From Bacillus sp. (in: firmicutes) (GTDB taxonomy: Bacteria; Bacillota; Bacilli; Bacillales; Bacillaceae): DNA of 64,000 bases. Shown here piece by piece: positions 7,846 to 15,930 of this stretch. Below the pieces are notes generated by a model that did no database searches, was not told the DNA's origin, and saw only the letters and a list, made by a program, of their open reading frames with translations. Both the position numbers and the translations under genes were made by a program. Every line of letters starts with the position of its first letter. Position 1 is the stretch's first letter. Where the stretch lies: contig JAPSLL010000006.1 in the NCBI GenBank assembly GCA_031180805.1, positions 89,572 to 153,571 of the forward strand, given 5' to 3'.

Positions 7846-8325
7846 TCAATACCTTATATATTGAATTTTTTCCTTAACAAATTGAAATCCATATAAGAGT
7901 AATGATTTAATGAAAAATAGCATCGATAATTGGTATTTCCTTAAGCGTATTAACGAGGCAATTCCAAGCTTTTTTAACAAATCAACCATGAAAAAGGTAA
8001 AGATTGAATCAATAATAAGATTTAAAATCGTGTAAAAAGTAAACCTTCCATAGGTTAGCTTTAATATCCACATTGACCCAATTAAGAACGGTCCCCATAA
8101 AAAAGGTACGATCCCTGATACGTTAGGGATGATTTTCTCGTACCACCACCACCATTTTCGTTTTCTAGCAATGACATCCTCTACTGTAACTAATAGTGAT
8201 ATAAATATTCCTGCTGGTAAAAATCTTTTAATCGTGTCTTTTCCTAGTAAAGGAAATGATAACCAAGAGAGAACGAGCATTAACAATAACAATGGCTTTG
8301 AATACTTCATCTTTATAAATTTCAT
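7846..8325 (-). CDS. CBO0543-family membrane protein, copy 1
   Basis: This 159-aa protein has about four or five membrane segments and the pattern of the CBO0543 family found in many Bacillus genomes: an N-terminal helix, KRFLPAGIFISLLVTVEDVIA, an aromatic RKWWWWYEKI block, and PFLWGPFLIGSMWILKLTYGRF. Function is unknown. A paralogue with the same KRYMPVGLF, KWWVYYE and WIFKFTYGRF blocks is at 10666-11136. It starts at ATG 8325 with AGGAGGATATACG upstream. It stands alone. Confidence 0.8.
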   Translation of the reverse strand: MKFIKMKYSKPLLLLMLVLSWLSFPLLGKDTIKRFLPAGIFISLLVTVEDVIARKRKWWWWYEKIIPNVSGIVPFLWGPFLIGSMWILKLTYGRFTFYTILNLIIDSIFTFFMVDLLKKLGIASLIRLRKYQLSMLFFIKSLLLYGFQFVKEKIQYIRY

Positions 8326-8345
8326 CGTATATCCTCCTATTTAAT

Positions 8346-8676
8346 CCATATGGAATAATATTCCCAAAGATTGGAGAAATATAAAAAATTTAGTATTGTT
8401 CTGTTAAAATATAATGATGATTTATGAATACTTTAAGAACACTTCCGCATTTGCCCCAAAAGAAATCCTTAGTGCAATCAACCACTCCGATCTTTACTAA
8501 AAAGCAACATAGTTTTCGTAACCGCTCATATTTTATCGTCCTTTATTTTGTTAGTTAATTTTTTGGATATGTGTTTGGGAATTGCATTTTTTTCCCATAA
8601 TTAATGATAGAATCAACCTTTTAACGAAGGTCAGCTGCAGCTGGTTCTTAATCGAATTTTACTATGGGGTGAAAGC
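8346..8676. other. Intergenic region upstream of ndk
   Basis: No complete gene. On the minus strand 8493-8422 an open stretch of 23 codons without a start encodes SEWLIALRISFGANAEVFLK, which looks like a gene tail. A perfect 12-bp palindrome CAGCTGCAGCTG lies at 8632-8643, 34 nt before the ndk start, and could be an operator; no regulator is known to me for it. The ndk promoter should lie here. Confidence 0.4.
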
Positions 8677-9138
8677 ATGACATTACAACGAACATTTATT
8701 ATGGTAAAGCCTGACGGGGTCAAACGAGGTTTAATTGGAGAAATCATGAAACGATTTGAGCAAAAAGGTTTCACATTATTAAATGCAGAGCTTATGACAA
8801 TTGATCGAACGAAGGCAGAATATCATTACATGGAACATAAAGACAAGCCTTTTTTCGGTGAATTAGTTGATTTTATTACGTCTGGTCCAGTTTTTGCAAT
8901 GGTATGGGAAGGAGAAAATATAATTGAGGTTTCACGTCTCATGATAGGTAAGACAAGCCCAGCGGAAGCGGCACCTGGTACGATCCGTGGAGATTTTGCA
9001 AATACAAAAGAAGAAAATGTAATTCACGGTTCAGACTCTCTCCTAAGTGCCGAACGTGAAATTGAAAATTTCTTCGGTCTCCTCAAAAGAAATATCGCTG
9101 ACGATGATTACCGATATGAGGACCGACAATCAATGTAA
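8677..9138 (+). CDS. ndk: Nucleoside diphosphate kinase
   Basis: This 153-aa protein matches Ndk over its whole length (usual 148-152). It transfers the gamma phosphate from ATP to NDPs through a phosphohistidine. The start [18 protein letters not shown] and the active-site NVIHGSDS with the phospho-acceptor H117 are present, as are the nucleotide-binding GTIRGDF residues. ATG 8677 is preceded by GGGGTGA. In Bacillus subtilis ndk lies near menaquinone/chorismate genes; here it stands alone among accessory genes. A strong terminator follows at 9147. Confidence 0.97.
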   Translation: MTLQRTFIMVKPDGVKRGLIGEIMKRFEQKGFTLLNAELMTIDRTKAEYHYMEHKDKPFFGELVDFITSGPVFAMVWEGENIIEVSRLMIGKTSPAEAAPGTIRGDFANTKEENVIHGSDSLLSAEREIENFFGLLKRNIADDDYRYEDRQSM

Positions 9139-9354
9139 AATGTTAATACCAGCCTGCTGGCTGGTACTTTCTTTTATTTTTTCAAATAAGCAAATGATGA
9201 CAGCTTCTTTTCTAAATAGAGTCTCTTCAACAAACGATTTCATTTCATCATAAGTTTCCATCGTTTTCGGTAAGTATGTCCAAATTCTTTTATCCCTTCT
9301 AGCTTCATATAATTCATGAATAGCTTTGCATCCATCTATAGGAACGATTTGCAC
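9130..9354 (-). pseudogene. N-terminal stub of a GNAT acetyltransferase
   Basis: Codons from a GTG at 9354 encode the head of a GNAT protein of the RimJ/RimL type (IHELYEARRDKRIWTYLPKTMETYDEMKSF is split here by length: residues 13-42). After about 58 residues homology ends and the frame runs into the antisense of the ndk terminator hairpin, so the last 16 residues are encoded by the hairpin and its T-tract. The acetyl-CoA binding core is missing. A deletion has fused the 5' part of an acetyltransferase gene to the 3' end of ndk; no activity is expected. Confidence 0.7.
9147..9180 (+). terminator. Rho-independent terminator of ndk
   Basis: TACCAGCC, loop TGCT and GGCTGGTA are followed by a T-rich tract (TTTCTTTTATTTTTT). 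It starts 9 nt after the ndk stop codon. Confidence 0.9.
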
Positions 9355-9490
9355 TTCAATTCCTGTTAATTAAATTCATTTGCTTTACACCCTCATTTGT
9401 TAGATATTTATCAAACGTGAAATTTTATATATTAGGTTTTCTTACCAAGCTCCATGAAACAGTGTAACGATTTATTTACTGTTTTTTTTA

Positions 9491-9913
9491 TTACATTTCA
9501 AGAAAAGTTGCTACATCGTTCCAATCTTTTATTGGAGATATTTTTTCAAAATCAATTTTTCCGACATTCACATTAGCATCTGATTCATCTTCATATAGTA
9601 AAAATTCTCGTATTAATCTACCATTTTCGATTACGATAAGCTCTGCATTAAGATCATCATCGAAGTATGCATATGTGACTGATTGATTCTTTGATAGATT
9701 CAGCCATGATGCACTAGATAACCCCGAAAATCCTTCTCCCACGAGATCTATAAAATTAGTCCATCCATCATCACTTGAAGAAACGTGAATTGATTTATCG
9801 ACATACTCGCCATATTCATTTAATACAAATTCAAGTTCTTCATCTATCGATTCACAATAACGATATATTGCTTCTTCTATCGATAAATGTATTTTAAAAC
9901 AGCATTCTTTCAA
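9491..9913 (-). CDS. Hypothetical acidic protein, 140 aa
   Basis: Not recognised. The protein is strongly acidic, cytoplasmic and without membrane segments. It has a helical N-terminus (SIEEAIYRYCESIDEELEF) and then a beta-rich body (VTYAYFDDDLNAELIVIENG). The layout, a short helical head followed by a pattern of paired beta strands about a residue's own output, resembles small Bacillus immunity-like or SMI1-like proteins, but I see no diagnostic motif. It starts at TTG 9913 with GGTGG upstream. The next gene upstream is a GNAT at 9979, 65 nt away on the same strand. Confidence 0.6.
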   Translation of the reverse strand: MKECCFKIHLSIEEAIYRYCESIDEELEFVLNEYGEYVDKSIHVSSSDDGWTNFIDLVGEGFSGLSSASWLNLSKNQSVTYAYFDDDLNAELIVIENGRLIREFLLYEDESDANVNVGKIDFEKISPIKDWNDVATFLEM

Positions 9914-9978
9914 TTTGATTTACCACCATTATTTTGTTGCTTGCCAATTTCCACCTTTAAAAACGAGTTTTCAGCATT

Positions 9979-10419
9979 CTATATATCTTTTGAGAATAAA
10001 ATTCTGTCTTGACCAATTCCTTCATAATCAGACACTAACGATACAGAAAACCCCATTGATTTATGATATGCAATTGATCCTTCGTTAATTGGAGATGTTA
10101 TGCAGTGTACTTTATTACACCCTAAGAGGCGAACCTGATCAAAAAACAATTCATAAAGTTTTCTTGCTACACCATTTTTCCTTAAATTAGGATGAACACC
10201 AACGAAATGGATATAGGCTTGATTTGGATCTGTTTGTGAAATAAATCCGATAATAAAGGCAGATAAATGGCCATTCTCTTCAACTATAAAACTTGTAGGT
10301 TGAAAATGTTCAAAAAATAGTCGAGGCAGCAAATGGGTCATCTGTCTTCCACCCCACCACTCGTTTAAAACATTGATTACTTTATCATAATCCTCCACAG
10401 CAATATTCCTAATATCCAT
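9979..10419 (-). CDS. GNAT family N-acetyltransferase
   Basis: This 146-aa intact GNAT protein contains beta strand 4 and the acetyl-CoA pyrophosphate loop VGVHPNLRKNGVARKLYELF (R/Q-x-x-G-x-A), followed by NEGSIAYHKSMGFS, the usual motif-B end. It would transfer an acetyl group from acetyl-CoA to an unknown amine. Other GNAT genes in this accessory zone are broken (6183-6667 and 9130-9354), so this one is the survivor. It starts at ATG 10419 behind GAGGAATATTA. Confidence 0.85.
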   Translation of the reverse strand: MDIRNIAVEDYDKVINVLNEWWGGRQMTHLLPRLFFEHFQPTSFIVEENGHLSAFIIGFISQTDPNQAYIHFVGVHPNLRKNGVARKLYELFFDQVRLLGCNKVHCITSPINEGSIAYHKSMGFSVSLVSDYEGIGQDRILFSKDI

Positions 10420-10572
10420 TAATATTCCTCACTTCATTGTTAAATTTAGCTTTTTATTAATCTTCCTTTTAAGCTATTAACCTCTTTTTTTGTGAAGTTT
10501 CTATCATTTCAGCTTCCAATCCTACACACTATCCAAATAACTTTAGGCTTAGGTTGTTAATCCCTATTAATG

Positions 10573-10609
10573 AAAATTTAGGTTAGCCTTTCATTTAATT
10601 TGGCTAACC
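10573..10609 (-). terminator. Possible terminator of the CBO0543 gene
   Basis: Perfect arms GGTTAGCC (10581-10588) and GGCTAACC (10602-10609) lie 56 nt beyond the stop of the gene at 10666. On the minus strand the hairpin is followed by TAAATTTTC, a weak T-tract. Confidence 0.5.
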
Positions 10610-10665
10610 GATTCGATATTTTGCATTTTTTCGTGCTCATAGTAAAATTGTTGTAGGAACGAAAT

Positions 10666-11136
10666 TTATTCGATTTTTTTATTTGTCCTTATGAAAATTT
10701 CTTCCTGCCACATTTGAAATCCATATATGATAACTCCAAGAATTGTCGTTGCAATAACGTCTAACATAGGACTCATATTTAAAAATTCAATTATATTTCT
10801 TCTACCTAAGAAATAATATTCAAACACATAAGTATAGAAAATATTTAATATCAAATCAGAACATAAAAACAACCAAAATCTCCCATAGGTAAACTTAAAT
10901 ATCCACATTGTAAACACTGGAATTGCTCCATAAAGATAGGAAATATTTCTCAATGGATATGCAGTTTCATAATATACCCACCATTTTAATGTAACACCCA
11001 TTTCAAGAATAATTGCACTTGTAAAAACAGCAAACAAACCGACAGGCATATAACGTTTAACATCTTCCTTTTTCATGAAAAATAACGTAACCCACGGAAG
11101 AATAAAAACACCCCATAAAATGAGTTGATTGTTCAT
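10666..11136 (-). CDS. CBO0543-family membrane protein, copy 2
   Basis: This 156-aa membrane protein has about five hydrophobic segments. It shares the landmark blocks of the protein at 7846-8325: KKEDVKRYMPVGLFAVF, LKWWVYYETAYPLRNI, and TMWIFKFTYGRFWLF. The two are paralogues about 2.3 kb apart on the same strand. The family has no established function. The start at ATG 11136 follows AAGAGGTGTTAC. The large share of aromatic residues at membrane borders fits a compact integral membrane protein. Confidence 0.8.
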   Translation of the reverse strand: MNNQLILWGVFILPWVTLFFMKKEDVKRYMPVGLFAVFTSAIILEMGVTLKWWVYYETAYPLRNISYLYGAIPVFTMWIFKFTYGRFWLFLCSDLILNIFYTYVFEYYFLGRRNIIEFLNMSPMLDVIATTILGVIIYGFQMWQEEIFIRTNKKIE

Positions 11137-11224
11137 GTAACACCTCTTTTTCTCTTTAAATTGCCTTACTTTTCCTTTATTTAATAAAGGAGAGGTTTAT
11201 AATGTTAAGCAAAAGAAAATATAT

Positions 11225-11698
11225 TTATCCTTCTTTACTTCTTACAAACATTCTTAATAATTTCATCAATAAATACCCTACAGCTATGCCAGGTATTACC
11301 GAAAGTATTGGTAGCCAAACAGGTCCAAAAGTTATTCCAAATAGATTAAATGTTGATGAATACATGGTTCCAACGGTCACGAAATAAGCAGCGAATACAA
11401 AGGGAAGAAAGGAATACCTTTCTATACCACCTCCAGCATCTTTCCAAGCATCCCACATAGAGAAAAAATACAGGCATGGGTAAAACATTAACCATTGATA
11501 ATTCGCTTGTGAAATTGCCTGTTCAATTTCCCCGTGAAAACTAGAGATAATGACTTCGTTAAAGTGGGATTGAACATTAACGATTAGTTCCAATATTGTG
11601 AGAGTGATCCCTTTAATAAACCTACCGTTTAAAAATTGACCGAAACCTGGAAACGCAATTGACCATAGCAATTTTTCTGTTGGATTTGTCACATTCAT
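11225..11698 (-). CDS. Hypothetical membrane protein with TM2-like N-terminus
   Basis: This 157-aa protein has four membrane segments. The N-terminus LLWSIAFPGFGQFLNGRFIKG matches the P-G-x-G-Q-x-x-N/Y-G turn of TM2-type and DUF5683-like small membrane proteins. The rest contains YPCLYFFSMWDAWKDAGG and a C-terminal hydrophobic pair ending in a basic tail. The role is unknown. It starts at ATG 11698 and is preceded by CAAAGGAATAA. It stands between a CBO0543 gene and a DUF3231 gene, all on the minus strand with gaps too long for tight coupling. Confidence 0.65.
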   Translation of the reverse strand: MNVTNPTEKLLWSIAFPGFGQFLNGRFIKGITLTILELIVNVQSHFNEVIISSFHGEIEQAISQANYQWLMFYPCLYFFSMWDAWKDAGGGIERYSFLPFVFAAYFVTVGTMYSSTFNLFGITFGPVWLPILSVIPGIAVGYLLMKLLRMFVRSKEG

Positions 11699-11887
11699 TT
11701 ATTCCTTTGCTAAATTCTTCGATAAAGGTGACTGCTCTACCCTTACGTTTGTGAACATACGATTCACTACGTCTTCAGAGATTTTCTTATTTTCTGTAGT
11801 TTAATTTGTTTATCGAAAGCAAAAACCAGCTTAAATATTAAACAAACTATAGAACAATTTTTGCAAACGATCTGTTTTTTTATAAAG

Positions 11888-12901
11888 CTATTCTTCAGCA
11901 AGCCTCTTCCTATCAATTGCTTTCGGAGGCTGTTCCATCCATTGATTTTTAATCATGATGTCACTCCAATCTTTAGCATACTTTAAATCCTCTAGGATAA
12001 ATCTTTCATAATGGACAATTAAATCCGATCGCATCGTTGCTCCTAATCCTGCACCATAGTAAGAAATTGCTGTATTAAACAAAAACCCTGTCAAATACAT
12101 CATTAATTTATCTGAAAATGGTGGCATTGTGGAGTCAGTTACATCCGAATCCCATGATTGAGGTGCTGGAAGGTTGTCATTAGTTAAAACATCACTAAAA
12201 AGCTTGATGTGTTTTGACTTAATATCAAGTCCCTTTTTCAAAATTTCTCGGACATCTTTTGATTTGGCAACTTGGCAGAAGCCTATTAATAATGCTTTAG
12301 TGACAATACTTTTTTTCAAATTAAAAAACACATTCGTTATCTCACTGCCGTTTAAGGTTCTCTTATCTCCAAAAAATCCCGAAAAGAAATTATTTGATTT
12401 TACAAAATCGATTCCACTAGCATTTGGAAGATATGGAGGACGATGATATATGCCTTTTGAAAGTAGTAATTCAATTGTTTTATTATACAAACTAATGCCA
12501 TCACGAATCTTATCCTCATAAAAAAGACGCATATCTTTACGAGTTACAATTGTTATTGCAACTGAATATGCCGAAATTCCATGAATCGTCATTTCATGGA
12601 GGTATTTAAGACAGAATCCATCTGAATATAACTTTGGGGCTTCTAAATAAACATCATGTGAAGTAAATCCTTGGGGAACAGGATAACCCTCTCGTTTGAA
12701 AATGCTTTCAATTTGACTCAAGTTATTCTCTGAGGTCGTAATCGCATCCTTGAAAATTTCTTTAATATCATCACTTTCTGCTTCAAGATTATTATACATA
12801 TATGTATTAACACGAAGATTTAAAGAATCTGATTGATATTGTGTCCACAAGCCTGTGATCTCAGGACCCGTTAATTTTGTGTTATGAGAAGTATCCATCA
12901 T
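11888..12901 (-). CDS. DUF3231 family protein, copy 2
   Basis: This 337-aa paralogue of the protein at 3752-4759 is collinear from LTGPEITGLWTQYQ to WMEQPPKAIDRKRLAEE. The same two-fold internal repeat is visible: EGYPVPQGF and NLPAPQSWDSDV occupy equivalent places, as do PKLYSDGFCLKYLHEMTIHG and PPFSDKLMMYLTGFLF. ATG 12901 has AAGGAGGGAAT upstream. Having two diverged copies in opposite orientation 7 kb apart suggests an old duplication followed by rearrangement. Function is unknown; the family is largely confined to spore-forming Firmicutes as far as I know. Confidence 0.85.
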   Translation of the reverse strand: MMDTSHNTKLTGPEITGLWTQYQSDSLNLRVNTYMYNNLEAESDDIKEIFKDAITTSENNLSQIESIFKREGYPVPQGFTSHDVYLEAPKLYSDGFCLKYLHEMTIHGISAYSVAITIVTRKDMRLFYEDKIRDGISLYNKTIELLLSKGIYHRPPYLPNASGIDFVKSNNFFSGFFGDKRTLNGSEITNVFFNLKKSIVTKALLIGFCQVAKSKDVREILKKGLDIKSKHIKLFSDVLTNDNLPAPQSWDSDVTDSTMPPFSDKLMMYLTGFLFNTAISYYGAGLGATMRSDLIVHYERFILEDLKYAKDWSDIMIKNQWMEQPPKAIDRKRLAEE

Positions 12902-13074
12902 TTATTCCCTCCTTATATGTTCATCAATAGAAGTTAATCTGGTGGTAAATAAGATTTATCCATATCGAAAATTCGATTTTGTTATAATTTGTCCAAATTC
13001 GCTATACCCTATCCATTTTTTTACTTTGCATGTAATAAGCTTCCTTAGAGATGTTCAGTAAGTCTTTTAAAGAC

Positions 13075-13106
13075 AAAAAAAAGACGCAAGCAATTCTCGC
13101 GTCTTT
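13075..13106 (-). terminator. Rho-independent terminator of prs
   Basis: Arms AAGACGC (13081-13087) and GCGTCTT (13099-13105) are followed on the minus strand by TTTTTT. It lies 57 nt after the prs stop codon. Confidence 0.85.
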
Positions 13107-13162
13107 CTGTATTTCAGTAAATTTATTTAATATAGTGCCTAAAATATATTTTTTTTATTGTT

Positions 13163-14116
13163 TTATTGAACAAGCTCATCAACTGATAAATTTTCTTGAA
13201 TGCGCTTAATAGCTTCACTAATTAACGGAGCTACGGACAGCTCAACAATTTTATCTATACGTTTTTCCTCTGGAAGTAAAATAGAGTCTGTCACAACCAA
13301 CTCTTTAATTTTTGAATTTTGGATTCGTTCAATTGCTGGACCAGAAAGAACTGGATGAGTACAGCAAGCATATACTTCTTTAGCGCCGTTCTCGACAAGT
13401 GCGTTTGCTGCTAATGAAATCGTCCCTGCAGTATCAATGATATCATCTATTAAAATTGCCGTTTTTCCTTCGATATTTCCTACGATATTCATCACTTCTA
13501 CGACATTTGGTCTTGGGCGTCTTTTATCAATGATTGCAATTGGAGCCTTTAAGCGGTCAGCCAATTTTCGGGCACGTGTTACCCCACCGTGGTCTGGAGA
13601 AACGATAACAATATCATCAAACTTTTTATTTAAGAAATATTCTCCTAAAATAGGTACACCTAACAAATGGTCAATTGGAATGTTAAAGAAACCTTGAATT
13701 TGTTGTGCATGAAGATCTAGAGCAATTACACGATTAGCACCAGCTTTTTCGAGAAGGTTCGCTACTAGCTTTGCAGTAATCGGCTCACGAGCTCTTGCTT
13801 TACGGTCTTGTCTTGCATAACCATAGTAAGGAATTACCAAATTGATTGTATTAGCTGAAGCACGCTTTAATGCATCAATCATAATTAATAGCTCCATTAA
13901 ATGCTCATTAACAGGGTTGCTAATCGATTGAATAATAAAGACATCGCTACCACGAATACTTTCTTCTATGTTAATTTGAATTTCCCCATCACTGAAGCGT
14001 GTAACAGAGCTTTTTCCTAATTCAATCCCAAGAATTTCACTAATTTTTTTTGCTAATGCTTGGTTCGAGTTTAATGTAAATATTTTTAAATTTGAATCTT
14101 GAAAGTGACTAGACAT
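13163..14116 (-). CDS. prs: Ribose-phosphate pyrophosphokinase
   Basis: This 317-aa protein is a full-length class I PRPP synthetase (usual 310-320). It makes PRPP from ribose 5-phosphate and ATP for purine, pyrimidine, His and Trp synthesis. Visible motifs are [35 protein letters not shown] (ATP binding), [20 protein letters not shown] (metal-binding His), the flexible loop DKRRPRPN, and the PRPP loop [13 protein letters not shown]. It lies alone, not in the usual Bacillus glmU(gcaD)-prs-ctc order, so it may be a second copy; the rest of the genome would tell. ATG 14116 has a GGAGGTTTTCACTT leader. Confidence 0.95.
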   Translation of the reverse strand: MSSHFQDSNLKIFTLNSNQALAKKISEILGIELGKSSVTRFSDGEIQINIEESIRGSDVFIIQSISNPVNEHLMELLIMIDALKRASANTINLVIPYYGYARQDRKARAREPITAKLVANLLEKAGANRVIALDLHAQQIQGFFNIPIDHLLGVPILGEYFLNKKFDDIVIVSPDHGGVTRARKLADRLKAPIAIIDKRRPRPNVVEVMNIVGNIEGKTAILIDDIIDTAGTISLAANALVENGAKEVYACCTHPVLSGPAIERIQNSKIKELVVTDSILLPEEKRIDKIVELSVAPLISEAIKRIQENLSVDELVQ

Positions 14117-14526
14117 TATTAAGTGAAAACCTCCATAAGGAATTATTAAATTAAATTCGACATAATTCTAGTTTACACTATAAACACTGCATACAATAGT
14201 CATTATATAAAAAATAACGTGAAAAAATTTAATTTTTTGGATATACAGATAATCCCCTGATCTCCTTACATTGATTAGCTGAAAAACAACAATAGTTTAG
14301 TAAAGAGCTCTTTATATCGAAAATGATCGAGTGAAGCTCCCTCTTACCAAATACCTCCAAAAAAACATTACATTTTATCTATAATTAAATAGTTCATTAT
14401 TCCTTATCTTTGAAAAGTCTTGACAAATAATTGTAACAATAGCTTCAAAGTATGTTCACAATTTCACAATCTCCTTTAGTAGTTTTGGTGCTATATTTTA
14501 AGTGAAAATACATAGGAGGGATTCAA
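14117..14526. promoter_or_regulatory. Divergent regulatory region between prs and cydA
   Basis: A TTGACA at 14420-14425 may be the cydA -35 box, without a clean -10 at 17 nt. An 11-base palindrome ATTGTAACAAT (14430-14440) follows. Two tandem TTCACAA heptamers at 14455-14461 and 14463-14469 equal half-sites of the redox regulator Rex (TTGTGAA-n-TTCACAA), which represses cyd in Bacillus subtilis, but they are in direct rather than inverted order. GGAGGG at 14515-14520 is the cydA ribosome binding site. Confidence 0.4.
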
Positions 14527-15930
14527 ATGACTGAGATTATGCTGGCAAGACTACAATTTGCATCAACGACAATATTCCATTTTTTCTTTGTCCCATTGTC
14601 AATCGGTCTTGCCTTTTTAACTGCACTCATGCAAACAATGTATTATGTCACAAAAAAAGAAAAGTATTTAAAAATGACCGATTTCTGGGGAAAGTTTTTC
14701 TTAATTAACTTCGCTGTCGGTGTCGTGACTGGACTTATCCAGGAATTTCAATTTGGAATGAACTGGTCAGAGTACTCTCGATTTATGGGAGATATTTTTG
14801 GTGTACCACTAGCTATTGAAGCATTGCTTGCATTCTTTATCGAATCAACATTTATTGGCATTTGGGTATTTGGTAAAAATCGAATTCCTAAAGGATTACA
14901 TTTAGCGAGTATATGGCTTGTTTCATTTGGAACAATCATTTCTGCATTTTGGATTTTAACAGCGAATTCTTTCATGCAAAATCCAGTTGGATACGAGCTT
15001 GAAAATGGTCGGGCACTTATGAATGATCTAGTTGCTGTGCTCACAAATCCAAAGGTACTTGTCGCCTTTCCACACACTATTTTCGCAGCACTTGCAACAG
15101 GTTCGTTCTTTATCATTGGTGTTAGTGCTTGGAAATTATTAAAGAAGCAGGATCTTTCTTTTTTCAAATCTTCCATGACAATCGCCTTAATTGTCGGTAG
15201 TATTTCTTCTTTAGGGATTGCCTTTTCAGGTCACTCTCAAGCAGGCTATCTTGTTGAAGCACAGCCGATGAAAATGGCTGCTGCCGAAGGAATATATGCG
15301 GATACAGTTGATCCAGCACCATGGACGGTTATTGCGAATATCGATACTGAAAATAAAGAAACAACAATGAGCTTAAAAATTCCCTATTTACTTAGCTATT
15401 TATCATACGGTGAATTCAAAGGTGAAGTACAAGGGATGAATACAATCCAAGCTCAATACGAAGAAAAATTTGGTGAAGGTGATTATATTCCGCCGGTCAA
15501 AACAACATTTTGGAGCTTCCGAATTATGGTTGGTTTCGGCTGTGCAATGATATTGCTAACGTTCCTAGGATTAATTTATCGCAAATGGGGAAAACCAGAA
15601 AACCACCCTATTTATTTAAGAATTATGGTGTTCATGATTGCTGCACCATTTATCGCAAATACATCTGGTTGGATTATGTCTGAAATTGGACGTCAGCCAT
15701 GGATTGTAAATGGTTTATTTCAAACATCACAAGCGATAAGTCCAAATGTTTCTTCAGGACAAATTCTATTTTCGCTAATTGCCTTTTTAATCGTTTTTAC
15801 ATTGTTATTTGCAGCAACGGTCTATCTTTTTGTAAAAGTTATTAAACAAGGACCATATGTAAAAAAAGAAGAAGATGTTTCAGCTTCAGACCCTTTTAGC
15901 ACAGGAGGCTTGGACCATGCAGTTAAGTGA
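14527..15930 (+). CDS. cydA: Cytochrome bd ubiquinol/menaquinol oxidase subunit I
   Basis: This 467-aa integral membrane subunit carries the quinol site and hemes b558, b595 and d of cytochrome bd, the high-affinity oxygen reductase. Features include the N-terminal LARLQFASTTIFHFFFVPLS with the heme-ligand His at residue 18, QEFQFGMNWSEYSRF and the acidic EALLAFFIESTFIGIW helix, SGHSQAG, and the signature GRQPWIVNG near residue 395. The length matches the short Q-loop form of Firmicutes. It opens a four-gene operon and its 3' end overlaps cydB by 14 nt. Confidence 0.96.
   Translation: MTEIMLARLQFASTTIFHFFFVPLSIGLAFLTALMQTMYYVTKKEKYLKMTDFWGKFFLINFAVGVVTGLIQEFQFGMNWSEYSRFMGDIFGVPLAIEALLAFFIESTFIGIWVFGKNRIPKGLHLASIWLVSFGTIISAFWILTANSFMQNPVGYELENGRALMNDLVAVLTNPKVLVAFPHTIFAALATGSFFIIGVSAWKLLKKQDLSFFKSSMTIALIVGSISSLGIAFSGHSQAGYLVEAQPMKMAAAEGIYADTVDPAPWTVIANIDTENKETTMSLKIPYLLSYLSYGEFKGEVQGMNTIQAQYEEKFGEGDYIPPVKTTFWSFRIMVGFGCAMILLTFLGLIYRKWGKPENHPIYLRIMVFMIAAPFIANTSGWIMSEIGRQPWIVNGLFQTSQAISPNVSSGQILFSLIAFLIVFTLLFAATVYLFVKVIKQGPYVKKEEDVSASDPFSTGGLDHAVK

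Noticed and set aside
14748..15176. 142-codon minus-strand frame
   Set aside because: It lies wholly antisense to cydA and its composition follows from that gene.
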